From the NCBI GenBank assembly GCA_023415305.1, contig JAEZKZ010000114.1:1-64000 (forward strand): a stretch of DNA of 64,000 bases, given 5' to 3'. A program made the translations under genes and the position numbers. Numbering within the stretch: the first letter of the stretch is position 1; each line of letters starts with the position of its first letter. Source of the DNA: Bacillota bacterium (GTDB lineage Bacteria; Bacillota; Clostridia; Acetivibrionales; DSM-1351). The notes below the pieces were generated by a model. The model was given only the letters and a program-made list of their open reading frames with translations. It was not told the origin of the DNA and made no database searches. Shown here in pieces: positions 34,922-44,391 of the stretch.

Positions 34922-37900
34922 TTACTCTCCGCTGAAATCTACCTTGGTACGGCTGCTTTCAGACCTTCCGGCTGTGGTTACGGTAACGTAGATACTACCG
35001 CTATCCTTACCCAGTTGTCCAACAGTAACTACAGCACTATTTCCTCCTGAAGTAACCTGGGCTGTACCAAGAATACTGCCACCAGCCGGAGCAGAGTACA
35101 CATTGACGATATCGCCCGGCTGTAATTCTGAAATAATAATTGTATCAGTTGTACCGGAGGCGTTATTGATTACTTCGATAAATCCGGCATAAGGAGCATT
35201 TGTGGTTTGCTCCGAAACATATTCAGCTTCGGTTCTCTTACTTTCAGTTCTACCCTTGGAGGTAACCGATACATAAACACTTCCCGACTCCTCGCCAAGC
35301 TGTTTGATAGTGATTCTGGCCTGTTTGCTTCCCTCACTAACAGTTGCTGAACCGAGGAGCTCCCCTCCGGCTGAAGAACTGTAAACCTTGACTTTATCCC
35401 CTGAACTTAAGCCGGTTACCAAAACTGTATCGGAAATAGTAACATTGTTGGTTACATATATATTCCCCGAGTAAGGTGCGGTGGTTCTGCCTTCTGCAAC
35501 ATAGCTAACTTCTGTTCTGTGGCTTTCAGTCTTTCCTTTTGTAATAACCGATACGTATACTACTCCGGCAGAGGAGCCCAAGTCCTCAACAGATACTGAA
35601 GCTTCGTTTTTATTTCTTGGAACAGATGCATATCCAAGAAGGTTTCCACCTGTAGGAGCATCATATACTTTTACAACATCGTTAGGTAATAAGTTATATA
35701 CTGTAACAGTGTCATCAATGTCTACATTATTATTTATATAAATATCTCCAATGTATGGTGCGGGTGTACTGGTTTCAGCTATATAAGCAACCTCTGTCAA
35801 ACTACTTTCTGCTCTTCCGAAGTTTGTAACCGAAACATATATTCTGCCCTCAGTTGCGGTAAGCTGCGGAACTGACAGTATCAGCTTGTTACCGGCAGAG
35901 GTCAGTTTTTGGGAAACGAGGATGTTACCATTATTCTTTGCATCATACACTTTCACAATATCATTTTGGGTTAAGCCCTCAATAGTTATTATGTCAGGTG
36001 TACCGGCATTATTCTCAACTGTAATGTCTGAAGCTTTAGGGGCAACCGATTCGGCTTCATAGTCTATTTTTGTTCTTGCACTCTCGCTCTTCCCGTAATT
36101 TGTTACCGAAACATATATACTTCCGGCTTCGGTGCTTGCCAAAGATATATTACCTGTTGCTGTAAGGGTATTGGTATTTGGATACAGGGTTGCCAACCTT
36201 GTATTGCCTGTCTCAGCACTGTAAACCTTAACAGTATCATAAGGCTGGAGGCCGGTTATTATTATTGTGTCGGACATGCCGGAGTTATTTATAACCGTGA
36301 CATTTCCTTTCAGCAGTGGCTGAGAGGACTCCTCTTTTGAATATGAAATTGCAGTTCTGGTACTCTCCGTTTTTCCAGCGGTAGTAACTGAGACATAAAC
36401 CACACCCTCATTAACTCCCAGTTGGGCAACAGTTATAATTGCGTCTGACCCGTCAGAAGGCATGGTGGCTGTACCAATTGGATTACCTCCGATTTCCTCT
36501 CTGTAAACTTTAACAACAGCGCCCGGCTCGATTCCTATTATGGTTATTGTATCTGCGTATACCACATTGTTTGATATTTCGATGTTTGAACTGTTGGGCG
36601 CTGTGGAAGCAGATTTCGGACCGTAATTAACAGTGGTTCTAATACTTTCCAGCTTACCGGTACTTGTCACTGAAATAAATAGGTCTCCGCCTACATCCCT
36701 TAAACGAGATAGCTGTAAAGTAATCTCCGAACTGTAGGTAGCAACGGTTCCTTGTACAAGAGGAGTTCCGCCTTCGGCTGTATCGTATACACTAACTACA
36801 TCATTATCCTTCAACCCGCGGATGGTTACGGTGCTGGCTATACCATAGTTATTTTCCACCGAAACCTTTGAAGCATCCGGAGCCTGGGATTGCCGCTCCC
36901 CGGAAAATTTAACCACAACTCTATTACCTTCAGCCTTATTGAGACTGGTGGCCGAAACATATATTAACCCATCTGTAACTCCCAGCTGAGGAATAGAAAC
37001 TAAAGCATACGTACTTGAGGCAGGCACTGTAGCCGAACCCAAAAGGGTACCTCCGGAAGCCTGGTTATATACTTTAATAACATCGCCAGGTGTCAGACCG
37101 GTTACCTTGACGGTATCATCTATACCGGCATTGTTGATAACAGTTATATTAGCATCTGTCAATGTTCCTGAAACAGGTTCCTTGTCGTAGGTTACGCCAA
37201 CCTTGTCACTCTCTGATTTGTTTGGACTTGTAACAGTTACAAAGACCTTTAATTGATTATTGTCAAGCTCTGTGATTGTTACTGTAGCTTCTGAACCGTA
37301 GGTGGCTACAGTTGCGGAACCAATAGGCGTTATGGCAGTTTCAGAGGCATATACCTTAACCACATCTCCTGCGGCTAGTCCCGTTACTTTAACAGTGTCA
37401 GCAGCGCCGGAGTTATTGTTTACGCTAATGGCTGCAGCCTCAGGTGCTGTAGATTTTTCTTCACCTCTATATATAGATCCCTGCAAATCACCCTCAAGCT
37501 TTCCAGGGTTGGTAACCGATACATAGACGGTACCTCCGTTAGCACCCAATTGAGCAACAGAAATTGTTGCAGAGACTCCAGAGGCCGGAACCGTTGCTTT
37601 ACCAAGCAGCGTACCCTGGGAAGCAGCACTGTAGGCTCTTATAACATCACCAGGAGCTAATCCGGATACAAATATAGTATCTGGTGTGCCGATTATATTG
37701 TTTGTTACTTCGATCTGATTTTCATTCAGTTTAGGAGACTTATCCTCTGCTGTATAAGTTACTTCTTTTCGAGCACTCTCAGACTTATCCGGACTTGAAA
37801 CAGTTACAAATATACTTCCCGCGCCTTTACCTAATTGAGGTATCTCTACAGTAATATCGGTTGATCCGCTAGGAACTACACCGCTGGCCAGAAGTGTACC

Positions 37901-40078
37901 ACCCTGTCTTGAGTCATATACTTTTACAATATCACCTGCCGACAATCTTGAGAAGTAGACTGTGTCATTAATAATTGCGTTATTTGTAACGGTTACATTT
38001 GAAACATCAACATCCTCGTAAATGCTTTCAGCTCTAAATTCAACCGGGGTTCTGGTACTTTCCGCTTTTCCTGTGCCGGTTACCGTTATATACACAAATC
38101 CGCCCCTGGCCCCAAGTTGGGATACGGTCAAGGTGACATCCGTCGAAGAACTTTCGACAGTCTTGGAACTAATGATTTTCCCTTGTGAAGGAGCATCGTA
38201 TATTCTGACGATATCACCTGGAGTTAGATTATTTATATAAATAGTATCTGATTTACCAACATTATTTGAAATAGATATATTGTTTATACCCGGTGCTGTG
38301 GATTTTCCTTCAGCATCATAGTAAACCTGAATCCTATCACTCTCCTGAGCACCTGCCTCGGTTACAGACACATAAATGGCTCCGCCGGAAGTGCTAAGCT
38401 GTTGAATAGTAACTGTAGCATCTGTTTTTCCTGCAGCTACAGTTGCATAGCCTAACTGATATCCTGAATAAGCAGCATTGTAAACTCTCACAACGGTACC
38501 TGCCGACAGGCCTGTAACATATATGGTATCAGCTGATCCGACATTATTTGAAACAGTTATGGAGCTCCTGTCAATAGTACTTGATTTAGATTCGGCAGGA
38601 TAATTTACAGCACTTCTTCCGCTTTCCAGTTTACCGGAGTTTGTAATTGAAACATAAACTGTTCCAGCACTGACACCGAGTTGGGATATTGACACGGTAG
38701 CAGTGGTGCTTGAGTTACCTACTGTGTTGGAGCCCAGTAATCTGCCTCCGGTAGAGGAGTCATACACTTTTACTGTGTCACCGGTTGTCAAACCTGTTAC
38801 ATATACGGTATCTGATTTTCCTACATTATTGGTTACAGTAATATTTGAGCCATAAGTATTATCTGTCTTTCCTTCGGCTTCATACGCTATATCAATCCTC
38901 GAACTTTCGTTCCTGCCCTCGCTGGTCACTGAAATAAAAACAGTTCCTTTAGAGACACTCAGCTGAGCTATAGAAATTGTCACTTCATTTTTAGATGCAG
39001 CAACAGTTCCCGAACCAAGAAGGCTTCCCTTCGATGCTGCGTTATACACTTTAACAATATCATTGGGCAATAAGCCGCTTACAGTTATGGTATCCGGTTT
39101 ACCTGAATTATTGGTAATAACAACATATGTTTTATCAGGAACTTCAGAAGAAAGTTCTCCTTCAAATTCAACGGGGACTTTTTCGCTTTCAGCGCAATCC
39201 TTAGTGGTAACTGTGGCATATATAACCCCTTTTGCTGAACCAAGCTGTGGGATTGATATGGTTGTCTCATATGCGTTTGAAGGGATAGTTTTACTTGTGA
39301 GAAGCTTTCCAGCAGCATTATATATCTTAACTATATCACCGCCGCCGAGACCAGAAATATAAATGGTGTCAGTACCTCTGGCATTGTTGTTTACTGCTAT
39401 GCTGTTTGGCTCCAGAGCAGGTGATACAGGCTCGGGATCAAATCGGACAGCTGTTCTTTCACTTTCCAAATAGCCTTTACTGGTAACAGAAACATATACA
39501 TAGCCCTCATTACTGCCAACCTGTTTTACAGTTAAGGTAACGTCGGACCCGGTGGAAGAAACAGTTTTGCTTCCCAGTAATGTTCCACCTGTCTGAGCAC
39601 TATACACTTTAACGGTATCTCTCGGGCTAAGGCCTGAAACATATATAGTATCGGCTTTCTGCGCATTATTTGTAATTGACACCGAATCAGATGAAATAGG
39701 AGTAGATCTTGGCTCGGAATCAAAATTAACCTTTGTTCTTGCACTTTCAGTATTGCCTTTTTCTATTATTGATATATATAGGCTTCCTTCACCTGTGCCT
39801 ATTTGAGGTACAGTGAATTTTATATCAGATTTGCTATTGGACACTGTTCCGTAGGTCAGTATTTTACTTCCCGTAGGGGAGGTATATACCTTGACAAGTG
39901 AACCGGGTTCAAGTCCGAATATGTAAATAGTATCAGATTTGCCCGTAAGATTATTAGTTATAATCACATTACCCGGATCTATGGCTGAAGATTGGGCGGC
40001 AAATACACTTTGAACGTCAAGAGCTGTGTTGGCGAGTATAATAAGAAAAACTAAAAAAATTGATAGGACTCGTTTCAT
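34922..40078 (-). CDS. Secreted giant protein made of 18 tandem ~94-residue repeats
   Basis: A 1718-residue exported protein. The signal peptide is VLSIFLVFLIILANTALDVQSVFA. Everything after it is 18 copies of one repeat of about 94 residues, each holding a TNNxGxxDTIYVSGL core, GDxVKVYxA, GGxLLGS, an IxQLG segment, GxVYVSVTxxGKxESxRT and an acidic YxAE end. The pattern predicts a beta-sandwich. Copies are diverged, with small indels (repeat 15 lacks two residues, repeat 14 has an altered middle). There is no S-layer, LPXTG, dockerin or membrane anchor; the protein ends with the last repeat. It is nearly free of cysteine. It may be a surface filament, adhesin or glycan-bearing matrix protein; no known function is recognised. 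Confidence 0.8.
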   Translation of the reverse strand: MKRVLSIFLVFLIILANTALDVQSVFAAQSSAIDPGNVIITNNLTGKSDTIYIFGLEPGSLVKVYTSPTGSKILTYGTVSNSKSDIKFTVPQIGTGEGSLYISIIEKGNTESARTKVNFDSEPRSTPISSDSVSITNNAQKADTIYVSGLSPRDTVKVYSAQTGGTLLGSKTVSSTGSDVTLTVKQVGSNEGYVYVSVTSKGYLESERTAVRFDPEPVSPALEPNSIAVNNNARGTDTIYISGLGGGDIVKIYNAAGKLLTSKTIPSNAYETTISIPQLGSAKGVIYATVTTKDCAESEKVPVEFEGELSSEVPDKTYVVITNNSGKPDTITVSGLLPNDIVKVYNAASKGSLLGSGTVAASKNEVTISIAQLSVSKGTVFISVTSEGRNESSRIDIAYEAEGKTDNTYGSNITVTNNVGKSDTVYVTGLTTGDTVKVYDSSTGGRLLGSNTVGNSSTTATVSISQLGVSAGTVYVSITNSGKLESGRSAVNYPAESKSSTIDRSSITVSNNVGSADTIYVTGLSAGTVVRVYNAAYSGYQLGYATVAAGKTDATVTIQQLSTSGGAIYVSVTEAGAQESDRIQVYYDAEGKSTAPGINNISISNNVGKSDTIYINNLTPGDIVRIYDAPSQGKIISSKTVESSSTDVTLTVSQLGARGGFVYITVTGTGKAESTRTPVEFRAESIYEDVDVSNVTVTNNAIINDTVYFSRLSAGDIVKVYDSRQGGTLLASGVVPSGSTDITVEIPQLGKGAGSIFVTVSSPDKSESARKEVTYTAEDKSPKLNENQIEVTNNIIGTPDTIFVSGLAPGDVIRAYSAASQGTLLGKATVPASGVSATISVAQLGANGGTVYVSVTNPGKLEGDLQGSIYRGEEKSTAPEAAAISVNNNSGAADTVKVTGLAAGDVVKVYASETAITPIGSATVATYGSEATVTITELDNNQLKVFVTVTSPNKSESDKVGVTYDKEPVSGTLTDANITVINNAGIDDTVKVTGLTPGDVIKVYNQASGGTLLGSATVPASSTYALVSIPQLGVTDGLIYVSATSLNKAEGNRVVVKFSGERQSQAPDASKVSVENNYGIASTVTIRGLKDNDVVSVYDTAEGGTPLVQGTVATYSSEITLQLSRLRDVGGDLFISVTSTGKLESIRTTVNYGPKSASTAPNSSNIEISNNVVYADTITIIGIEPGAVVKVYREEIGGNPIGTATMPSDGSDAIITVAQLGVNEGVVYVSVTTAGKTESTRTAISYSKEESSQPLLKGNVTVINNSGMSDTIIITGLQPYDTVKVYSAETGNTRLATLYPNTNTLTATGNISLASTEAGSIYVSVTNYGKSESARTKIDYEAESVAPKASDITVENNAGTPDIITIEGLTQNDIVKVYDAKNNGNILVSQKLTSAGNKLILSVPQLTATEGRIYVSVTNFGRAESSLTEVAYIAETSTPAPYIGDIYINNNVDIDDTVTVYNLLPNDVVKVYDAPTGGNLLGYASVPRNKNEASVSVEDLGSSAGVVYVSVITKGKTESHRTEVSYVAEGRTTAPYSGNIYVTNNVTISDTVLVTGLSSGDKVKVYSSSAGGELLGSATVSEGSKQARITIKQLGEESGSVYVSVTSKGRTESKRTEAEYVSEQTTNAPYAGFIEVINNASGTTDTIIISELQPGDIVNVYSAPAGGSILGTAQVTSGGNSAVVTVGQLGKDSGSIYVTVTTAGRSESSRTKVDFSGE
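34925..39970 (-). repeat. 18-copy coding tandem repeat (~282 bases per unit)
   Basis: The DNA inside the giant gene repeats every ~282 bases, encoding the units listed in the protein entry. The units differ at many codons, so the array is old or under diversifying selection rather than a recent expansion. Confidence 0.8.
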
Positions 40079-40304
40079 TATGTATTAATCTCCTTTATGA
40101 ATTACTCTTTTGTAATAGGTATTATAGAATGCTATTATCTACCTTCTATACATCGGTAAGATTTAGTAATTGTATTAGTGTAAAATGGGGCAAAGGCATA
40201 TAAATTAGTAAAGGAGCAATAAAAAAGCAAGCTGATTTTAATATAAAAATATAAAACATGAAAAAGCTGCTTTAAACTGGTCAGAAAACATGAATGGTCA
40301 GTTG

Positions 40305-40333
40305 TTGACGGCTAAAAAAATAGATGCTATAAT
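40305..40333 (+). promoter_or_regulatory. Promoter of the ilv-leu operon
   Basis: TTGACG at 40305-40310 and TATAAT at 40328-40333 are separated by exactly 17 bases, a near-consensus housekeeping promoter. Transcription should begin near 40340 and run into the T-box leader. The gap 40079-40304 shows only A/T-rich DNA with the start region of the giant gene. Confidence 0.85.
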
Positions 40334-40339
40334 AATTTC

Positions 40340-40690
40340 AAATCTCGGATTTACAGCTTTTTCAAGTTATTACAGGCTGTGTCGAGACAATCGGATATTT
40401 AATCGATGAAGGAAGTAAGATGTATTGAAATCGATTCAGAGAGTCAACGGGGGGTGCGAGTTGACACGATAGATACATGTATAACTCATTCCGGAGGACT
40501 GCTGCCAAAAGGATTCTGTCAAAGTAGGTAGCAGCGGTGGCGACGATATAGCCCGAGCACAGACGCGCGTCTGGTTGTTCACTGAGAATGCTGCTGCAGC
40601 TTTATTAGCGGGTGCATTAAATCAGGGTGGTACCACGGAGGAATTGTCCCTCGTCCCTGCATATCGCAGAGTCGAGGGTTTTTTTATACC
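40340..40690 (+). promoter_or_regulatory. T-box riboswitch, probable leucine (CUC) specifier
   Basis: Stem I shows AGAGAGTCAACGGGGGGTGCGAGTTGAC-like distal features (AGAGAG, GGTGCGAG) near 40438-40460 and a specifier region ATAACTCATTCCGGAGG with CTC at 40485-40487. The T-box AGGGTGGTACCACGG is at 40624-40638; its TGGT would pair with an A discriminator as in tRNA-Leu. A terminator CCCTCG...CGAGGG with seven T follows (40648-40685). Uncharged tRNA would bind and favour readthrough into ilvB, ilvN, ilvC and leuA. The Leu reading of the specifier is an alignment by eye. Confidence 0.88.
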
Positions 40691-40716
40691 CACAAACATA
40701 TAGAGGAGGGCTGGTT

Positions 40717-42342
40717 ATGAAAATGACAGGTGCACAAGCCATGGTAAAGGCGTTGGAACTTGAGGGAATTAAAACTATATTCGGATATCCGGGCGCAGCA
40801 ATTTGTCCATTTTACGATGCTCTTCTGGATTCCAATATAACACACGTGCTGACAAGAAACGAGCAGGGGGCGGCACATTCCGCCAGTGGTTATGCAAGAG
40901 TTACAGGTAAACCGGGTGTATGTGTTGCAACCTCCGGTCCCGGAGCCACAAATTTAATTACAGGAATAGCAACTGCGTATATGGACTCCATTCCCATGGT
41001 TGCTATTACAGGGCAGGTATCTCTGGAACTCATCGGAAGAGATGTTTTTCAAGAGGTCGATATCACTGGAGCCACAGCACCTTTTTGTAAGCACAGTTAT
41101 CTTGTAAAGCATGTTCAGGAGCTTCCCAGAATCATTAAAGAAGCTTTTCATATAGCATCCACAGGGAGACCCGGACCGGTAGTTATAGATGTACCGATGG
41201 ATATACAGACACTGGAGTTGGACTTCACCTATCCTTCAACAGTTGATATAAAAGGTTACAAGCCAAATTACAAGGGGCATCCCCAGCAAATAAGAAAAAT
41301 TGCAGAAGCAATATCCAAAGCAAAAGCTCCCGTGATTTGCGCCGGAGGAGGAGTTGTAACAGCAAAGGCTACCGATATAATGACCTCCTTTGCAGAAAAA
41401 TGTGGCATACCTGTTGTAACCACATTAATGGGAATAGGTGCTATTAAGGGAGAACATCCTCTGAATCTTGGAATGTTGGGTTCTCACGGAGTGTATGCTG
41501 CCAATTACGCAGTAAACAGAACCGACTTACTTATTCTGATAGGTGCACGAGTAGGAGACCGTGCCCTGGGAACGGCAGAGAAGATTGCAGAAAGCGCTAA
41601 AATTATTCATATAGATATTGACCCTGCTGAGATAGGGAAAAATGTAAGTACCACTATACCGGTAGTCGGAGATGCCAGACTTATTCTGGAGGAGCTTGAC
41701 AATGTGATTCAGCCGGGAGATACCTTAGATTGGGTTAGTGAAGTTAAAAGAATCAAGCGGGAAAAATTAAAGACTGAACAGTGTGCAGACAGGAACACCG
41801 TAAATCCTAAACTTGTAATAAGCCTTCTTTCAAAAAGGCTTAATGACACTACTATTATGGCAACTGAAGTAGGGCAGAATCAGATATGGGCTGCCAACAG
41901 CTTCATTGCCAAACGCCCCGGAGCCTTTATAACCTCCGGAGGGCTTGGAACAATGGGGTACGGTTTACCGGCCGCAATCGGGGCAAAGCTAGGCAGCCCG
42001 GACAGTACGGTAGTTGTAGTTGGAGGAGATGGCAGCTTTCAAATGTCAATGCCTGAACTTGGTACAATTAAACAGTGTGGAATAGGAATTAAAATACTTA
42101 TATTAAATAATTCAAGGCTTGGTATGGTTCGTGAACTACAGAAAACCAGGTATAACAAGAGATACTCACAGATTTATATGAATAACAATCCGGATTTTGT
42201 GAAGCTGGCCGAAGCATACGGCTTCCGGGCCGAAAGAATAGCAGCTGATTCACAGATAGGTGCGGCACTGGATAGATTTTTGGCAGATACCGATACATAC
42301 CTGCTGGAATGTGTTGTTGACCCTGAAGAGTCAACAACCTGA
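40717..42342 (+). CDS. ilvB: Acetolactate synthase, large (catalytic) subunit
   Basis: Condenses two pyruvate (or pyruvate and 2-oxobutyrate) on thiamine diphosphate, the first common step to valine, leucine and isoleucine. The 541-residue protein starts TGAQAMVKALELEGIKTIFG, has the catalytic Glu region TRNEQGAAHSASGYARVTG, the FAD-type middle domain and the GGDGSFQMSMPELGTIKQ thiamine motif with LNNSRLGMV. The ATG at 40717 follows GAGGAGGG; the longer frame starting inside the T-box leader is not real. It heads ilvB-ilvN-ilvC-leuA under T-box control. Confidence 0.94.
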   Translation: MKMTGAQAMVKALELEGIKTIFGYPGAAICPFYDALLDSNITHVLTRNEQGAAHSASGYARVTGKPGVCVATSGPGATNLITGIATAYMDSIPMVAITGQVSLELIGRDVFQEVDITGATAPFCKHSYLVKHVQELPRIIKEAFHIASTGRPGPVVIDVPMDIQTLELDFTYPSTVDIKGYKPNYKGHPQQIRKIAEAISKAKAPVICAGGGVVTAKATDIMTSFAEKCGIPVVTTLMGIGAIKGEHPLNLGMLGSHGVYAANYAVNRTDLLILIGARVGDRALGTAEKIAESAKIIHIDIDPAEIGKNVSTTIPVVGDARLILEELDNVIQPGDTLDWVSEVKRIKREKLKTEQCADRNTVNPKLVISLLSKRLNDTTIMATEVGQNQIWAANSFIAKRPGAFITSGGLGTMGYGLPAAIGAKLGSPDSTVVVVGGDGSFQMSMPELGTIKQCGIGIKILILNNSRLGMVRELQKTRYNKRYSQIYMNNNPDFVKLAEAYGFRAERIAADSQIGAALDRFLADTDTYLLECVVDPEESTT

Positions 42343-42405
42343 AACTAAAATCGGAAAGATATCGAATATCAGATTATTATAGTAAAGAACGAGGGAGGAT
42401 ATCAT

Positions 42406-42915
42406 ATGGCAAAGTATACACTATCGGTTCTGGTTGAAAACCGCTCGGGTGTTTTGTCCAGAGTGGCCGGTTTATTCAGCAGAAGAGGCTTCAACATTGA
42501 CAGTCTTGCAGTTGGAGTGACAGAAAACCCCGATGTATCCAGAATGACAATTGTAGTAAACGGTGATGAATATACTGTTGAACAGGTCAGTAAACAGCTC
42601 AACAAGCTTATAGACGTTATAAAAATCAGAGCACTAGAAAATTCCGATTCGGTCAGCAGGGAACTTGCCTTAATCAAAGTTAATGCCACAGCTGCTACCA
42701 GATCGGAAATAATTCAAATAGTAGAAATATTCAGAGCCAAGATAGTTGATGTTTCCAAGAACACTTTAACAGTAGAAATTTCAGGAGCTACCGACAAGGT
42801 TGAAGCACTGGAGGATATGCTCAAACAATTCGGAATAAAGGAAATAGTCCGCACAGGAACTATTGCAATTGAGAGAGGCAACAAATATATAAAGGCTGGA
42901 AACACTGAAGAATAG
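42406..42915 (+). CDS. ilvN: Acetolactate synthase, small (regulatory) subunit
   Basis: Regulatory partner of IlvB that confers feedback inhibition by valine. The 169-residue protein has the ACT domain start YTLSVLVENRSGVLSRVAGL with RRGFNIDSLAVGVTE, and the C-terminal ALS_ss_C domain (LALIKVNATAATRSEIIQI). GGGAGG precedes the ATG. It follows ilvB by 63 bases and precedes ilvC. Confidence 0.93.
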   Translation: MAKYTLSVLVENRSGVLSRVAGLFSRRGFNIDSLAVGVTENPDVSRMTIVVNGDEYTVEQVSKQLNKLIDVIKIRALENSDSVSRELALIKVNATAATRSEIIQIVEIFRAKIVDVSKNTLTVEISGATDKVEALEDMLKQFGIKEIVRTGTIAIERGNKYIKAGNTEE

Positions 42916-43034
42916 TAAGACTCCTCAATATGCCGTTACGGATGAATTCAGTCAAAGGCAATTCCCCGGTATAGAGGTTCAATATAAATACAAGCAATAA
43001 AAATTGTAATTAAAATCTAGGAGGTAAATTCAAA

Positions 43035-44030
43035 ATGGCAAAAATGTACTACGATAGTGATTGTAATCTGAAGTTACTGGAAGGAAAGACAGTAGCGGTA
43101 ATAGGATACGGAAGTCAGGGGCATGCACATGCGCAGAATCTTAAGGACAGCGGTGTTAATGTAATAGTAGGTTTAACTCCAAACTCCTCAAGGAGAAAAC
43201 AGGTTGAGGCTGACGGATTAAAGGTTTATGATACAGCGGTTGCTGCAAAAATGGCTGATATTATAATGATTTTGATCCCTGATGAAAAGCAGAAGGCAAT
43301 GTATTATGAGAGTATAGCTCCAAACCTTGAAGCAGGAAATATAGTTATGTTTGCTCACGGCTTTAATATCAGCTTCAACCAGATTATCCCTCCAGCAGAC
43401 GTTGACGTTATAATGGCTGCTCCAAAGGGTCCTGGGCACACAGTTAGAAGCCAGTACAAAGAGGGAAGAGGAGTTCCTGCATTGATAGCTATAGCTCAGG
43501 ACGCATCAGGTAAGGCAAAGGATTATGCTCTTGCTTATGCTGCCGGTATCGGAGCTGGAAGAGCCGGAATACTTGAAACTACCTTCAGAGAAGAAACTGA
43601 AACTGATCTGTTCGGTGAACAGGCTGTACTCTGCGGAGGTGTTACCGAATTAATGAAGGCAGGCTTCGAAACACTGGTAAATGCAGGTTATCAGCCTGAA
43701 ATTGCATACTTTGAGTGTGTACATGAGATGAAACTGATAGTAGACCTGATAAATCAGGGAGGCTTTGCTGAAATGAGATACTCAATCAGTGATACAGCTG
43801 AATATGGTGATTACGTTACAGGTAAGAGAATAATCACTGATGAAACCAGAAAAGAAATGAAAAAGGTACTTAAGGAAATTCAGGACGGTAAGTTCGCTGC
43901 CAACTGGATTTCAGAAAATAACGCAGCAGGAAGGGCAAACTTCCTTGCAATGAGAAGAAATGAAGCAGAACATCAGGTAGAAAAAGTAGGAGCAGAACTC
44001 AGAAAGATGATGAGCTGGTTGAAGAAATAA
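43035..44030 (+). CDS. ilvC: Ketol-acid reductoisomerase
   Basis: Isomerises and reduces acetolactate or acetohydroxybutyrate with NAD(P)H and magnesium. The 331-residue class I protein has the Rossmann motif GYGSQGHAHAQNLKDSGVNV, a short beta2-alpha-B loop (TPNSSRRKQ), and the C-terminal knot domain with ETDLFGEQAVLCGG and YSISDTAEYGD. AGGAGG lies just upstream. The cofactor-specifying loop length suggests NADPH, by family comparison. Third gene of the T-box operon. Confidence 0.94.
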   Translation: MAKMYYDSDCNLKLLEGKTVAVIGYGSQGHAHAQNLKDSGVNVIVGLTPNSSRRKQVEADGLKVYDTAVAAKMADIIMILIPDEKQKAMYYESIAPNLEAGNIVMFAHGFNISFNQIIPPADVDVIMAAPKGPGHTVRSQYKEGRGVPALIAIAQDASGKAKDYALAYAAGIGAGRAGILETTFREETETDLFGEQAVLCGGVTELMKAGFETLVNAGYQPEIAYFECVHEMKLIVDLINQGGFAEMRYSISDTAEYGDYVTGKRIITDETRKEMKKVLKEIQDGKFAANWISENNAAGRANFLAMRRNEAEHQVEKVGAELRKMMSWLKK

Positions 44031-44391
44031 AGAGACATACAGAGGTGGAAAAATTCCATCAAATTTTTATTATTCCGGGTAGCTGTTAATCAACAGTCTA
44101 ACTAAAGATTTTATAAACATTATTTATCAGTACGAGAGTACTGCTTATGGCAATGTGGCCGCATGGTTAGAAATAGTAACTTTGACGGCTCGAAGGTACG
44201 GCAAAGTTACTATTTCGTGTGCAACACATTGCCATAAGTATGTACGGAAGTACTATAAATCATATTATGTAAAAAATTCTTACCATAATGATTGTTTTGC
44301 AGCTAATCCGGGCCTAATAAAAATTCAATTAATTTAGACATTTATGAATGTTAGAATGGGGGTTTTAGGCCCTCGGAAGGAGGTTAATTCT
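44031..44391 (+). repeat. Intergenic region with a large nested hairpin
   Basis: This 361-base gap between ilvC and leuA has no gene. CTTATGGCAATGTG at 44144-44157 pairs perfectly with 44225-44238, and inside it GAAATAGTAACTTTG at 44170-44184 pairs perfectly with 44202-44216; short GTAC repeats flank it on both sides. The element is shaped like a mobile non-coding repeat or an mRNA structure. It shares GCCATAAG and CATGGTTAG with the element at 88-163. It may tune expression of leuA relative to ilvC. Confidence 0.65.

Noticed and set aside
34922..40078. CRISPR array or recent tandem duplication
   Set aside because: The periodicity is ~282 bases, coding, and the units are diverged; there are no short repeats with unique spacers.
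44155..44337. 60-codon open frame between ilvC and leuA
   Set aside because: It runs through the perfect inverted repeats, so the frame is a by-product of the hairpin; no ribosome site.
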